A stretch of DNA of 64,000 nt from the NCBI RefSeq assembly GCF_024813435.1, contig NZ_JANAEZ010000013.1:43070-107069 (forward strand), written 5' to 3'. Below the pieces are notes generated by a model. It made no database searches and was not told the origin of the DNA. It saw only the letters and a list, made by a program, of their open reading frames with translations. Numbering within the stretch: position 1 is the first letter of the stretch; each line of letters starts with the position of its first letter. This document shows, piece after piece, positions 32,881 to 41,892 of the stretch. The stretch is from Cognataquiflexum gelatinilyticum. Its GTDB lineage: Bacteria; Bacteroidota; Bacteroidia; Cytophagales; Cyclobacteriaceae. Position numbers and translations under genes: made by a program.

Positions 32881-33642
32881 ATGCGCAAAAAAATTGTTGC
32901 CGGAAACTGGAAAATGAACCTCACTTTTGAAGAAGGCCAAAAACTGACTTCCGAAATCGTCAATATGCTCAAGGATGAAAACATCAAAGATGTCATCGCT
33001 GTCCTTAATCCACCTTTTGTTCACCTCTACCCTGTCAAAAAACTGATCGGGGATACGCCAAATCTTTTTCTTGGTTCGCAAAATTGCTCCGACAAAGCTT
33101 CGGGAGCATATACAGGAGAAACTTCCGCCGCGATGTTGGCTTCATTTGGTGCAACGTACGTCATCATCGGACATAGCGAGAGAAGGGAATACTTCAAAGA
33201 ATCTAACCAATTGCTTACCGAAAAAACCAAGCAGGCACTTGCAAACGGACTGACGCCAATCTTCTGTTGCGGTGAACCATTGGAAATCCGAGAAGCCGAA
33301 ACACATGAGGCCTATGTAAAGCAACAATTGACTGAAAGCTTGTTTGATTTTTCTCCTGAAGAAATGTCCAAAATCGTCATCGCTTATGAACCTATCTGGG
33401 CCATCGGAACAGGAAGGACAGCTTCCTCAGATCAGGCACAGGAAATGCATGCGGCTTTGAGAAGCCATTTGGCAAGCAAATTCGGCAAAGAGTTGGCGGA
33501 CAATATTTCTATCCTGTATGGCGGTTCAGCCAATCCGGGCAATGCGAAAGACCTTTTTTCCAAACCTGATGTGGACGGAGGATTGATCGGTGGGGCATCG
33601 CTGAAGTCAAGGGATTTTGTGGAGATAGTGAAGTCTTTCTAA
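32881..33642 (+). CDS. tpiA: triose-phosphate isomerase
   Basis: The 253-residue TIM barrel interconverts dihydroxyacetone phosphate and glyceraldehyde-3-phosphate. GNWKMN (Lys13-type substrate residue), IIGHSERR (His95 type) and YEPIWAIGTG (Glu165 type) are present, as are the phosphate loop GGSANPGN and VDGGLIGGASL. It is divergent from recX with 72 bp between starts. Family length is matched, and no operon partner follows closely. Confidence 0.97.
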   Translation: MRKKIVAGNWKMNLTFEEGQKLTSEIVNMLKDENIKDVIAVLNPPFVHLYPVKKLIGDTPNLFLGSQNCSDKASGAYTGETSAAMLASFGATYVIIGHSERREYFKESNQLLTEKTKQALANGLTPIFCCGEPLEIREAETHEAYVKQQLTESLFDFSPEEMSKIVIAYEPIWAIGTGRTASSDQAQEMHAALRSHLASKFGKELADNISILYGGSANPGNAKDLFSKPDVDGGLIGGASLKSRDFVEIVKSF

Positions 33643-34011
33643 GGAAGAATTACGATGTTTGATTTACGAGGTTGATAATTGTCCAACCCTAGTTAAAAAA
33701 CCTTAGGTTCAATTCTCAATTGGCTTTGGAGACACTGCCTAGGGCTAGGCAATTTCAAGGATAAAGAGAGATGTTTCATTACTTGTCCTATGACGTTTCG
33801 GTCGGGGCGTCACTCTGAGTGAAGTGAAGAGTCTCTCTAATTTAAAATAAGAGATTCTTCACCTCCGCAAGCTACGGTTCAGAATGACGCGACTCCAACT
33901 GTCAATCCTATGCAGATCCTTATTTACCAAATCAGATTAATTTAATATCAAGGTAACACAAATCGGCAGTGGAGACACTGCCGCTTATGCATAATGCAAA
34001 CAACAATACAA
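33643..34011. other. intergenic region between tpiA and prmA
   Basis: No gene is supported here. It contains the palindromic element at 33808-33889 and two similar small hairpin motifs with GGAGACACTGCC (around 33728 and 33972). Confidence 0.5.
33808..33889. repeat. interspersed imperfect palindrome, MITE-like
   Basis: The left arm CGTCACTCTGAGTGAAGTGA (33808-) mirrors the right arm ending TTCAGAATGACG (-33889), with AGAGTCTCTCT / AGAGATTCTTCAC arms between. A central AATTTAAAATA-like loop and one inserted CTCCGCAAGCTACGG part of the arm make it imperfect. Elements with TGACGTCATTCTGA-like ends occur between genes in many members of this phylum. Confidence 0.7.
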
Positions 34012-34842
34012 ATGGACTATTTAGAATTTAAGATTTCCTGCACAGAACCATTTCGAGAGATCCTTATTGCGGAGCTTTCTGAAGTCGGTTTTGATTCATT
34101 TTTGGAAACAGATGAAGGGATCGACGCCTATATTCAGGAGGATTTGATCGCCAGGGAAGCCTATCAGGAAATCATCGACAGGTATAAAGAGGCCGGAAAG
34201 ATTGAAGTCCAGGAAGGCAAGATGCCCAAAGTCAATTGGAATGAGGAGTGGGAAAAGCATTATGATCCCATCTTTGTCGGCGATCAGGTGTATGTGAGGG
34301 CTTCCTTTCACGAACCCAGACCCGAATTCAAATATGAAATCCATATCAATCCTAAAATGTCTTTTGGTACGGGACACCATGCTACCACATTTTTGATGTT
34401 GTCCCATCAGCTTACCTTAGATCATTCTGGCAAGAGGATTTTGGATATCGGAGCGGGTACAGGCATTTTGGCAATCATGGCACATAAACTTGGGGTTTTG
34501 GAGATTGAAGCCTTTGACATAGACGAATGGTGCGTGGAAAACGGCAATGAAAACTTTGACTTGAACGGCATGTCCAAAGTCAGGATGGGAAAAGGAACCG
34601 TACGGGAAGTGAAGCCTCAGGGAGAATTCGACATTGTCTTGGCCAATATCAATAAAAATGTCCTCTTGGACGAAATGGAAGTTTATTCAGGTCTTGTGAA
34701 AAAAGGAGGGAAACTCTTGCTAAGCGGATTTTATGAGCATGACATTGCCGACATCCAAAACAGGGCTTCTTCCTTTGAACTTACCCTTTTGGAGCAAAAA
34801 ACCAAAGACAACTGGGCGGCTTTAATTTTGGAGAAAAAATGA
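34012..34842 (+). CDS. prmA: ribosomal protein L11 methyltransferase
   Basis: The start at 34012 (MDYLEFKIS) is preferred over 33994 because the extra six residues (MQTTIQ) are not conserved-looking. The 276-residue enzyme trimethylates L11 lysines. Its N-terminal substrate domain (about 1-100) is followed by a SAM-binding domain with RILDIGAGTGILAIMAHKLG. NPKMSFGTGHHATT and the VLANINKNVLLDEM NxxY-like motif are also present. It overlaps the next small gene by four bases. Confidence 0.92.
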   Translation: MDYLEFKISCTEPFREILIAELSEVGFDSFLETDEGIDAYIQEDLIAREAYQEIIDRYKEAGKIEVQEGKMPKVNWNEEWEKHYDPIFVGDQVYVRASFHEPRPEFKYEIHINPKMSFGTGHHATTFLMLSHQLTLDHSGKRILDIGAGTGILAIMAHKLGVLEIEAFDIDEWCVENGNENFDLNGMSKVRMGKGTVREVKPQGEFDIVLANINKNVLLDEMEVYSGLVKKGGKLLLSGFYEHDIADIQNRASSFELTLLEQKTKDNWAALILEKK

Positions 34843-35036
34843 CCGAGCTGATAATTTACGCTTTCCTATTTATTGCCCTGATAGGACATACACTCATGGC
34901 CTCCAAGATGTACCGAACCGTACATGCTGATGAATCCCTAGGCTTAAAAGAAAAGAATGACTGGAAGCTTAAAGCCTTGATTTTTCCAGGTTATTTCTTT
35001 GGGAAATATAAAAGGCAAAAGACATCCAAAAAGTAA
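34839..35036 (+). CDS. small single-span membrane protein
   Basis: The 65-residue protein starts in ATGA with the prmA stop, so it is translationally coupled. One hydrophobic segment (LIIYAFLFIALIGHTLMAS) is followed by a basic tail with IFPGYFFGKYKRQK. It is conserved in appearance but has no known function. A short, positively charged tail suggests membrane or ribosome association. Confidence 0.6.
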   Translation: MTELIIYAFLFIALIGHTLMASKMYRTVHADESLGLKEKNDWKLKALIFPGYFFGKYKRQKTSKK

Positions 35037-35039
35037 AAA

Positions 35040-35068
35040 TCCCTCCAAGAATCAAAATCTTGGAGGGA
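35040..35068 (-). terminator. terminator of the batD-aroC-symporter operon
   Basis: TCCCTCCAAGA (35040-35050) pairs with TCTTGGAGGGA (35058-35068); the AAAAA run to the left is the T-run on the minus strand. Confidence 0.7.
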
Positions 35069-35094
35069 TTGAACAGGTTGAATATTCCAATTTT

Positions 35095-36438
35095 TTAGCC
35101 TTCAGCATCCTCAATATTTGGAGTAAAAGGATTTGATTGACGGATCATTCCTGAAGGCAATTCTCCTTCCGTAGAAGCCACCGCGACGCATACTGCCGCA
35201 TCTCCGGTAATATTGACGACAGTCCTAAACATGTCCAAAATCCTATCCGGTGCAATGATGAGGGCGATTCCGGCTCCAGGTACGCCTATAGCCTCCAATA
35301 CTATGATCAACATGATCAATCCTGCACCCGGTACACCGGCCGAGCCTATTGCTGCCAAAGTAGCTGTCAAAACAATTGTCAATTGCTGGGAAATCGTCAG
35401 GTCCATACCCAAAGCCTGGGCAATAAATACTGCGGCAACCGCCTGATACAAACTTGTTCCGTTCATATTGACGGTAGCACCCAATGGCAGGACAAAGCTT
35501 GACACTTCCTCAGATACTCCGATTTCTTCTTCCACAATCTTCATCGTTACAGGTAGTGTGGCAGAACTCGAAGAAGTCGAAAAACCCAACAACATCGCAG
35601 GTCTAAAGGCTTTTAAGAAGGTGATGAAAGGAATTTTGGTGAAGGATTTTAGCAACACGTAATAAACTCCAAATACCACCAAAAATAAACCTCCTAGTAC
35701 GACCAAAGTATATTTGAGGAGGGCTAGGAGCAGCTCAACTGCAGAATCAGGATCTTCTCCGGCAATCTCGACTATCAGGGAAGCCATCAATGCAAATACA
35801 CCATAGGGCGCAATCAGCATGATGTACTCCACGATTTTGATGATCACATCATTGAATGCATCAAAGAAACTGGTAAAGTTTTTTGCTTTTTCCTTGGGAA
35901 TCTGGAGTAAAGCAATGCCAACAATAATGGCAAAAAAGACAACCTGAAGCATGCTGCTGTTGTCTGCTGCTGCTTGGACAATGTTCTCGGGGACGATTTC
36001 AATCAATGGTTGCAAGGGGCCCTGGGTGGTGACTTGAGCAGCCTGGTCCGACTTAGATCCTACTGTGTCATCGTACAAGGACATCAAGCTGTCCCTTGTG
36101 GCTTGGGGAAGGCTTTTACCTGGTTTAAAGACATTGACCAACAAAAGTCCGATAGAAATCGCAATAATGGTAGTAATCAAATAAGCTAAAAGTGTTTTTC
36201 CGCCGATCCGGGAGAGTTTGGATACATCCCCAAGATTTGCAACGCCGATTACCAAGGAGGCAAATACCAATGGCACTGCAATCATTTTCAGGGAATTGAT
36301 GAAGATAGTTCCTATTGGTTTCACAAAATTGATAATAATATAGGGATCAACACCGAATTTGATCATGACCAATCCTACTACCAATCCCAAAACCAATCCG
36401 ATGATGATCTGGGTATGCAAGGGTATCTTTTTCAACAT
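35095..36438 (-). CDS. dicarboxylate/amino acid:cation symporter (DAACS family)
   Basis: This 447-residue secondary transporter of the GltP/DctA type has eight membrane spans plus two re-entrant hairpins. GFSTSSSSATLPVTM is the serine-rich loop, MNGTSLYQAVAAVFIAQA is in TM7 and SAGVPGAGLIMLIIVLEA is in hairpin 2; together these mark the cation- and substrate-binding core. The substrate could be glutamate, aspartate or a C4-dicarboxylate. It lies 16 bp after aroC, probably in one operon with batD. Confidence 0.9.
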   Translation of the reverse strand: MLKKIPLHTQIIIGLVLGLVVGLVMIKFGVDPYIIINFVKPIGTIFINSLKMIAVPLVFASLVIGVANLGDVSKLSRIGGKTLLAYLITTIIAISIGLLLVNVFKPGKSLPQATRDSLMSLYDDTVGSKSDQAAQVTTQGPLQPLIEIVPENIVQAAADNSSMLQVVFFAIIVGIALLQIPKEKAKNFTSFFDAFNDVIIKIVEYIMLIAPYGVFALMASLIVEIAGEDPDSAVELLLALLKYTLVVLGGLFLVVFGVYYVLLKSFTKIPFITFLKAFRPAMLLGFSTSSSSATLPVTMKIVEEEIGVSEEVSSFVLPLGATVNMNGTSLYQAVAAVFIAQALGMDLTISQQLTIVLTATLAAIGSAGVPGAGLIMLIIVLEAIGVPGAGIALIIAPDRILDMFRTVVNITGDAAVCVAVASTEGELPSGMIRQSNPFTPNIEDAEG

Positions 36439-36454
36439 GTTGAGTTGGGTTAAA

Positions 36455-37531
36455 TTATAATTTGTTTGTACGGCTGATCAAAAGGTAATCAGCCAAAACC
36501 AAAGCGGCCATCGCTTCGACTATGGGAACTGCTCTAGGCACTACGCATGGGTCGTGTCTGCCTTTACCCGAAACGGTAACTGAGTCTCCGGATTCATTGA
36601 CAGATTCTTGATCCTGCATGATAGTTGCGACAGGTTTAAATGCCACATTGAAATATATATCTTCTCCGTTGGATATCCCGCCTTGGATCCCACCGGAATT
36701 ATTGGTTCTAGTCCTGACCCGATCACCATCCTGGTAATACGCGTCATTATGTTGCGAGCCACGCATCTTCACCCCCTCAAACCCACTTCCGTATTCAAAG
36801 CCTTTTACGGCATTGATGCTCAGCATGGCCTTGCCCAATTCGGCATGCAGCCGGTCGAATACAGGTTCACCCAATCCGGGAGGAACGCCTTTGGCCACAC
36901 AGGAAACTATTCCACCCACTGTATCCCTGTTCTTTCTGACCTCATCGATGAACTCAATCATCTTTTCGGCCATTTCCGGATCCGGACAGCGCACGATGTT
37001 TTCCTCAGCTTTAGCAAGATCAAGTTCTTGGTAGCTCTTCTCCAACTTCATGTCACCTACCTGACTGACATAAGCTTGGATACTGACACCGTAGTGTTTC
37101 AAAAGCATTTTGGCAATCGCACCACCTGCTACCCTCGCTGCCGTTTCCCTGGCACTGCTCCGGCCTCCACCGCGGTAATCACGGATGCCATACTTTTCGA
37201 AATAGGTATAATCCGCATGGGAAGGTCTAAATTTATCAGAGATATGGCTATAATCTTTACTCTTTTGGTCGGTATTCATGATGACCAAACCGATCGGCGT
37301 TCCTGTGGACTTCCCTTCAAACACCCCTGACAAGATCTGAAATTCATCTTCTTCTTTTCTTTGGGTGGTGATTTTGGATTGGCCTGGTTTGCGCCGCTGC
37401 ATTTCGTTTCGGATAAATTCCTCATCGATCGGCAAACCTGCCGGACAGCCTTCTATCACGACACCCAAACCCAATCCGTGGGATTCGCCGAATGTACTTA
37501 TCCTAAATATCCTTCCAAATGAATTACCCAT
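36455..37531 (-). CDS. aroC: chorismate synthase
   Basis: The 358-residue, FMN-dependent enzyme converts EPSP to chorismate for aromatic amino acids. FGESHGLGLGVVIEGCPAGL, RDYRGGGRSSARETAARVAGG and the final QGGISNGEDIYF are the classical signatures. It overlaps the upstream batD gene by 8 bp and precedes the symporter gene. Length is normal. Confidence 0.96.
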   Translation of the reverse strand: MGNSFGRIFRISTFGESHGLGLGVVIEGCPAGLPIDEEFIRNEMQRRKPGQSKITTQRKEEDEFQILSGVFEGKSTGTPIGLVIMNTDQKSKDYSHISDKFRPSHADYTYFEKYGIRDYRGGGRSSARETAARVAGGAIAKMLLKHYGVSIQAYVSQVGDMKLEKSYQELDLAKAEENIVRCPDPEMAEKMIEFIDEVRKNRDTVGGIVSCVAKGVPPGLGEPVFDRLHAELGKAMLSINAVKGFEYGSGFEGVKMRGSQHNDAYYQDGDRVRTRTNNSGGIQGGISNGEDIYFNVAFKPVATIMQDQESVNESGDSVTVSGKGRHDPCVVPRAVPIVEAMAALVLADYLLISRTNKL

Positions 37532-38972
37532 TGCCTCTTCTTGTGATCAGGACGGCTAGTAGAATGACTGAACCGACCAATAATAAATTGATAAAAACTG
37601 AAAAATAGTACTTATATCTCTGGTTTGAAAGCTCGTTGTTTTCCACATCAATCAAATCATAAATCCCTCCCAAACGCTGATTGGAAATGGCTTGGTTGAC
37701 TTTGGACTCCCCGGTAACATTAAGGATGGCTTTGGGTCTCAGGGTATCGTATTTTTCCAAAGCAGGATTAAAATATATCCATTCAAAGTAATCCCCGAGG
37801 TTGATTGTCCCTGGTTCGTTGATGGTAAGGTAATAGCTGAATTCCTTGATGCCGGTAATTTTTCCATTCCCTCTGTTGACCTGCTGACGTACATTGGGAT
37901 CGAAAGTATTTAATAAATGGATCTGTTTTGTCTGCGGCGGAGAAATCGAATTGATGTTTCCCTGCCCGGTAATTCCAAAATTATAGGTGATGCCTTCTCC
38001 CGTTTGCGCTTCAAATTCCGTGATATTTTCTCTCAACTGAAAAATCCCGACACTGACTTCATTTCTGAGTGGATGTGGTGGCAGGGGTTTCACTTTGATA
38101 GTTTTTGAGGAAGAGGTAAAAGTTTTGAAATCCTCTAATCTATTGCTGCCAAAGAAAGTTGGATTCTTGGCCACTTTGTATTTGATCATTTCCCATGAAA
38201 TGGGTGGGATTGTAATTTCACCTTCTGAAAAAGGAAAGAAAGTCGCTTCGTAAACTTTATATTTGATCCAGTTTTTCCCGTTAAAAGTCACCCTTTCAGG
38301 CTGGATATTGGTGATGTTGAAGTTTTCTTCCCAAGCATTGGCAGGCTTCATCTTTTTAAGAATAGCGTCCAATTGCTTGCCCGGTTCATAAAACTGAAAA
38401 GGGGCCTGATTGGTCTCAGACATGTAAAAAGCCAAGCTTACATTGAATCCTTCTCCAACATATATTTCTTCTTTATCTACGGATGAAGCAAAAAATGCGT
38501 CATCTTCGATTTCAATAAATTCGGGTTCTTCCCTTGTCCCGCCAAAAATATCACTGAAAGGATCCGATTGGTTTGGTTGTCTTTGGGCTGCCCGTGCATC
38601 GACTACGGTGACGGATTTACCGGGAGAGGCGTAGTCGGTTCCATTTATTTTGATGCTAAACTTTCCAATGTTAACAACACCTTTTTTGGTCGGTTTATAA
38701 TATTGGATAATGCTGCTGGTACTGCTGACCTGCCCATTGATGACATTCATAGAAGATGATTGGGAAAGGCCCTGTTTTTGAAATCCGGCTATTTCCGGGA
38801 ACTCATCATAGGATTTGATCTTGTCGTTTGCAATGGTCACTTTGATGCTAAACGTCTCGTTGAGTGCTATTTCATCCGGCCCCAATTCTATGGCCACTTC
38901 TTGGGCGAAAGTGCCCATAGAAATAAAAAGAAACAAACATACAAGAATAGCGCTGACTGTCGTTTTACTCAT
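37524..38972 (-). CDS. batD: BatD family protein (aerotolerance-related), orphan
   Basis: The start at 38972 (MSKTTVSAILVCLFLFI) gives a signal peptide ending near GTFAQ. The 482-residue protein has Ig-like beta-sandwich segments and one C-terminal membrane span (YYFSVFINLLLVGSVILLAVLIT), the BatD layout. BatD is usually with batA, batB, batC and moxR. None of these lies next to it here, so it may function separately. It overlaps aroC by 8 bp. The family call rests on layout and pattern (ELGPDEIALNETFSIKVTI). Confidence 0.75.
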   Translation of the reverse strand: MSKTTVSAILVCLFLFISMGTFAQEVAIELGPDEIALNETFSIKVTIANDKIKSYDEFPEIAGFQKQGLSQSSSMNVINGQVSSTSSIIQYYKPTKKGVVNIGKFSIKINGTDYASPGKSVTVVDARAAQRQPNQSDPFSDIFGGTREEPEFIEIEDDAFFASSVDKEEIYVGEGFNVSLAFYMSETNQAPFQFYEPGKQLDAILKKMKPANAWEENFNITNIQPERVTFNGKNWIKYKVYEATFFPFSEGEITIPPISWEMIKYKVAKNPTFFGSNRLEDFKTFTSSSKTIKVKPLPPHPLRNEVSVGIFQLRENITEFEAQTGEGITYNFGITGQGNINSISPPQTKQIHLLNTFDPNVRQQVNRGNGKITGIKEFSYYLTINEPGTINLGDYFEWIYFNPALEKYDTLRPKAILNVTGESKVNQAISNQRLGGIYDLIDVENNELSNQRYKYYFSVFINLLLVGSVILLAVLITRRGNG

Positions 38973-39089
38973 GTTGGTATGACTACTAATGGTTTGCAAA
39001 TTAGCTTTATATTTTAAACGCAACAAACCAAATTACATGTCGTATTAACAAACAATCTGTTTAATCATTACTTATAAATTCTTTAAAAT

Positions 39090-39281
39090 ATGCTGGAATA
39101 CGTGAAAATCATCTTGATGAAAGTCAGTTTTGACGGAAAATTGTTTGAGAAAGAGTTGCGCAAGGCCCTAAACCTGCTGATGCCGACTGAGATACAGGAA
39201 TTTAAGGATTGGTGTTACAGGAAGTTTTCAGGAAAATACGAACCCGTCCTAAATAAATATTTCATTAGCCTTGCAGGTTAA
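39090..39281 (+). CDS. small conserved-looking protein of unknown function
   Basis: The 63-residue protein (MKVSFDGKLFEKELRKALNL near its start, IQEFKDWCYRKFSGKYEPVL near its end) is a small helical protein. The sequence around an internal ATG at 39117 would give a 54-residue form, which seems equally plausible. It has its own terminator and sits between batD and the acetyltransferase-like gene. No family is recognised. Confidence 0.55.
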   Translation: MLEYVKIILMKVSFDGKLFEKELRKALNLLMPTEIQEFKDWCYRKFSGKYEPVLNKYFISLAG

Positions 39282-39284
39282 ATC

Positions 39285-39312
39285 AAAAAGCCCCGAGTTT
39301 GGGGCTTTTTTT
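39285..39312. terminator. bidirectional terminator
   Basis: AAAAAGCCCC (39285-39294) pairs with GGGGCTTTTT (39301-39310). A- and T-runs on both sides serve the small gene and the convergent acetyltransferase-like gene. Confidence 0.85.
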
Positions 39313-39314
39313 AT

Positions 39315-40487
39315 TTATAGCAATACCGGATGCCTTTCAAAATGCTTCTGCCTATCAAACAAGTACCTGAAGGTAACCAAGGTCCGAAAGTGTTTTCCCC
39401 CGAGATTTTTTGAAATATTCAGCATTTTGGGATTAAAGTCCCCCTGCCAATATAGCTCCAGTTTTTTGTAGGAAGTGGTGGATTTGATGACTTTTTCCGC
39501 CTCCACGATCATATAATAATCAAGACCTGTGCCTTGGAATTCCGGTACCACACCGAACACCAAACCCACGAAATTCTCATTTTTCCCAAAGGTTTTGATG
39601 AGGAAGAATTTCAGTTTTGAAAACCAATCAAACTTTCCGTCAAGGTGCTTGATGATCTGATTGATGTCCGGAAGGTTGATCCACATCACCACAGGTTCAT
39701 CTTTGTGATAGACAAACCAGATCAGCTTTTCATCCAAAACAGGTTTGATGGTTTTGAACAATTTCAACGCCTGTTCCGGTGAGATATCCTTGTTACCTTG
39801 ATGCTTTGCCCAGGCCTTGTTGTACACGATACTGAGGTCTTTGGCATATTTCTCCAAGTTGTCCTTTTTGAGATATTCCGCCCTGAAGTCCGGGTTTCCA
39901 TAAAACTTTTGATGGGCATCATAAAACTTCAGATCCAACTGATGCGCTTCTTGCGCCACTGAAAGACTCCAGCAAATCTGATTGTAAAAATTCTGGAAAC
40001 CGTAGGCTTCAAATAATTTTTGGTAATAAGGCGGATTGTAATTCATGTTGTAGATCGGCGGATGAAATCCATCCACCAACAAACCCCACCATTTATCTCT
40101 GTCACCAAGGTTGATCGGCCCGTCCATTGCCTGCATTCCTTTTGACTCTAGCCAGTTTTTGGCAGTATCAAAGAGAAAGTCTGCGGCTTTATGGTCATCT
40201 ATGCAATCAAAAAAACCGAATCCACCAACAGGGACATCATCCCCTTTGTTGGTGTATCTTTTATTTACAAAAGCGGCAATCCTTCCTATAAGCTTCCCCT
40301 GACCGTCTTTAAGGACCCATCGTTTGGCCTCGGATTTTGCCAAAAGTTTGTTCTTTTTTGGATCAAAAACTGACATCACATCAACATCCAATGGCCTGAT
40401 CCAGTTGGGATAAGGCTTATTGATCAGGACATGAGCTTCCAGAAAATCCCTCTCCAGTTTTCCGGAATTGACTTCAAAAATCTTCAT
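39315..40487 (-). CDS. GNAT-like acyltransferase (two-domain)
   Basis: The 390-residue protein has an N-terminal half with PLDVDVMSVFDPKKN and GGFGFFDCIDDHKAADF, and a C-terminal half with VGLVFGVVPEFQGTGLDYYMIVEA. VPEFQGTGLD resembles the acetyl-CoA loop of GNAT enzymes. WWGLLVDGFHPPIYNMNYNPPYY lies between them. Similar double proteins are found in many Bacteroidota and are annotated as N-acetyltransferases. The acceptor is unknown. Confidence 0.6.
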   Translation of the reverse strand: MKIFEVNSGKLERDFLEAHVLINKPYPNWIRPLDVDVMSVFDPKKNKLLAKSEAKRWVLKDGQGKLIGRIAAFVNKRYTNKGDDVPVGGFGFFDCIDDHKAADFLFDTAKNWLESKGMQAMDGPINLGDRDKWWGLLVDGFHPPIYNMNYNPPYYQKLFEAYGFQNFYNQICWSLSVAQEAHQLDLKFYDAHQKFYGNPDFRAEYLKKDNLEKYAKDLSIVYNKAWAKHQGNKDISPEQALKLFKTIKPVLDEKLIWFVYHKDEPVVMWINLPDINQIIKHLDGKFDWFSKLKFFLIKTFGKNENFVGLVFGVVPEFQGTGLDYYMIVEAEKVIKSTTSYKKLELYWQGDFNPKMLNISKNLGGKHFRTLVTFRYLFDRQKHFERHPVLL

Positions 40488-40742
40488 AGCATCTTATTCG
40501 TGACCCAAAATTAACCTATTTGATTTCTTAAATACAGATTTTTGGTTAGGATTTTAACAAAGAATGGCCTACCATAAACATGGATTACTTTATCAACCAG
40601 CATTTTAAGAGAAGCTATTTTTTTATCTCCATTTTTGAAAAAATGTGGCGGCACATCCCATTTTTATTTGGAAAAATTAGTTGATATAGATTAGATTTAG
40701 GTTTGAGTCGGCTTTACACCTTTTCCTTTCAGAATTAATTTT

Positions 40743-41885
40743 ATGTACCCAAACCTTAAGTGTTTCAGAATGCTAATTTTTTTTAGCGTTTTGATGGTGT
40801 CAGCCACCTATTCTCTAGCCCAAAAACGAGTAAGAAACGATTATATCCTTTTCCAAGACAGTTTGCATATAGACGGAAGGATACTTGAAATTCCCACTTT
40901 AGAAAATCAAAGTTTGGTATTTCGATCAATAAAAGACGGACAAGAGAAAACTTATGGCGTAAATGATGTCTCGGAGTTTCAATACAAAGACAGAAAGTTT
41001 TTTAGAAAGGATATCGGGAGCCCTCGAGAAATGCTGGTTTTCCTTGAATTGATCCCTACGGAAAACCAGGATCTGGCTCTTTACAGACTAAATGTTAAAA
41101 AGGAAACCTTTTACCTGGAAAACAAATCAACAGGTAAGTTGTATGCAGTAAACGGTCAAGTGTCTGATGCTTTTTCTTCCCTGAACAAAAACGATGCTGT
41201 CAATCCACTGATAGGACTAACCAAGCAAACAGCGGGTTCCATTGCATACCTGCTAAATTCTGCCGATCAGGTGAAAGATTTGCGGACTTTTTCTAAACCA
41301 ATTTATGTAGAACCATTTTTTGGAACTGGTATTGCGATTGCCGAATTCGGGATTGAACCTGTTGAACAGGTCACTGAAATGGCAGGTCTGGCCATTTCTG
41401 GAGGATTATCCATCGAAGCCTTTCTCAATTTCAAGCGAAATATCTCCATTTCATTCTCCCCTCAGTTGTTTGGATTCGATGCTACCAAGTTTGAGAAAAT
41501 CCAATTGCCTAATGGGCAAAACTATGAAACCGACCTCAGCATATCCATGATTGCTTTGCAGTTTCCGGTGGCAGTCAAGTACTATATTGACCTTAAGCCA
41601 CAAAAATTCCGAACCTACCTCGAAATGGGGTATTCCTTTTCCAATACCTTGAATCAAAAATCTTATCAATTTGGCGCGTGGAAAAAAAACAATGAAATCA
41701 CTTTTCATTCTGACAAGCCTGTATTGGCAGACAGTTATCAGGGCATTCATTTTGGTGCAGGGGCCAACATTATCCGAAAAAACAATAGGATCCTGACTTT
41801 AGGATTGAAAAGCTATCTCCAAAGCGGAAATTTGGGAAACACGACTTTGTCTATGCATTTGATTACCCTTGGTCTTAAATTTTAA
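40743..41885 (+). CDS. predicted outer-membrane beta-barrel protein
   Basis: The 380-residue protein has a signal peptide ending near TYSLAQ (about 26), an N-terminal soluble part (to about 170) and a C-terminal half of short amphipathic strands (EPFFGTGIAIAEFGIEP, then the final LSMHLITLGLKF). The C-terminal F is the outer-membrane protein signature. It may fit the PorT/outer-membrane beta-barrel type. The next gene starts 7 bp after it, so the pair is likely an operon. Confidence 0.65.
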   Translation: MYPNLKCFRMLIFFSVLMVSATYSLAQKRVRNDYILFQDSLHIDGRILEIPTLENQSLVFRSIKDGQEKTYGVNDVSEFQYKDRKFFRKDIGSPREMLVFLELIPTENQDLALYRLNVKKETFYLENKSTGKLYAVNGQVSDAFSSLNKNDAVNPLIGLTKQTAGSIAYLLNSADQVKDLRTFSKPIYVEPFFGTGIAIAEFGIEPVEQVTEMAGLAISGGLSIEAFLNFKRNISISFSPQLFGFDATKFEKIQLPNGQNYETDLSISMIALQFPVAVKYYIDLKPQKFRTYLEMGYSFSNTLNQKSYQFGAWKKNNEITFHSDKPVLADSYQGIHFGAGANIIRKNNRILTLGLKSYLQSGNLGNTTLSMHLITLGLKF

Positions 41886-41892
41886 TACACCC

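Noticed and set aside
32809..33081. N-terminal extension of RecX
   Set aside because: It runs antisense into tpiA and encodes sequence that is not RecX-like.
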